From NCBI GenBank assembly GCA_035934315.1, contig DASYXZ010000220.1, forward strand, positions 1 to 5,613: a stretch of 5,613 nucleotides of DNA. The letters run 5' to 3'. The translations under genes were made by a program, and so were the position numbers. Shown here one piece after another: positions 5,574 to 5,613 of this stretch. This DNA comes from DASYXZ01 sp035934315 (lineage in GTDB: Bacteria; Acidobacteriota; Terriglobia; UBA7540). Below the pieces are notes generated by a model that made no database searches, had not been told where the DNA came from, and worked only from the letters and a program-made list of their open reading frames with translations. Each line of letters begins with the position of its first letter. The first letter of the stretch is position 1.

Positions 5574-5613
5574 ATGGCGCGATACGGTCGGTTACTAAGC
5601 GACGCGCAGTGGG
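5574..5613 (+). CDS. IS5-family transposase, N-terminal fragment (cut by window end)
   Basis: Only 13 codons are visible: MARYGRLLSDAQW. The pattern L-S/T-D-x-Q-W near the N-terminus is the usual opening of IS5/IS4-type DDE transposases (family proteins continue with I-x-P-L-L-P), where it forms part of the N-terminal DNA-binding region. The catalytic DDE residues lie beyond the window, so neither activity nor intactness can be judged. The gene reads away from the regulator gene. The family call rests on a short motif and should be treated as likely rather than certain. Confidence 0.6.
   Translation, partial: MARYGRLLSDAQW

Larger units (their letters stand above)
5476..5613 (+). mobile_element. 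Left part of a probable IS5-family insertion sequence, boundary uncertain
   Basis: The right edge of the window enters a transposase gene, so an insertion sequence probably begins a short distance upstream. The left boundary is a guess: the stretch from about 5470 to 5492 (around TCATTTCAAAACCC) has the look of a terminal inverted repeat, but the opposite end lies outside the window and no target duplication can be tested. The start given here is only a working limit just after the hairpin. Confidence 0.35.

Overview
The window carries a conserved bacterial housekeeping cluster on the + strand: the small signal recognition particle RNA, then dnaX, ybaB and recR. A large convergent gene on the - strand follows. 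It encodes a membrane-anchored transcriptional regulator made of a CadC/OmpR-type winged helix, one transmembrane helix and a TolB/WD40-like beta-propeller. At the right edge the window cuts into what looks like the first codons of an IS5-family transposase. The regulator architecture (typical openings such as 'FGPFQLD' and 'VWPETFVEEGNLS'), the moderate-to-high GC content, the dispersed AT-rich 'CAATCGGCAAT'-type intergenic sequences and the palindromic GC-rich 'GCGGGGCTGAGTCCCCGC' element all suggest an acidobacterium (Acidobacteriota, Terriglobia-like). This is inferred from style only, with no database search.

Layout: 9-113 SRP RNA; 114-237 AT-rich leader with a 14-bp tandem repeat and a weak promoter candidate; 238-1968 dnaX; 1972-2283 ybaB (3-nt gap, own Shine-Dalgarno); 2284-2380 a spacer holding a double-hairpin, REP-like element; 2381-2980 recR; 2981-3178 a convergent spacer full of inverted repeats and a degenerate 16-bp tandem repeat; 3179-5320 (-) the winged-helix/propeller regulator; 5321-5573 a divergent regulatory region with a 16-bp palindrome and a strong imperfect hairpin; 5574-5613 the start of a transposase, cut by the window end. 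No gene-free stretch exceeds 300 bases.

How the genes fit together: DnaX (clamp-loader subunit), YbaB (nucleoid-associated DNA-binding protein) and RecR (RecFOR gap repair) form a replication and repair unit seen in many bacteria, often downstream of the SRP RNA gene. The regulator on the opposite strand is not functionally tied to them. It looks like a one-component membrane sensor whose extracytoplasmic propeller would sense an unknown ligand or protein while the cytoplasmic winged helix binds DNA. The palindrome about 75 bp upstream of its start is a candidate autoregulatory operator.

No clearly new multi-gene system is visible. The points most worth a second look are the regulator and its palindrome, the mutually exclusive hairpins next to the transposase, and the repeat-derived sequences that replace the ribosome binding sites of dnaX and recR.
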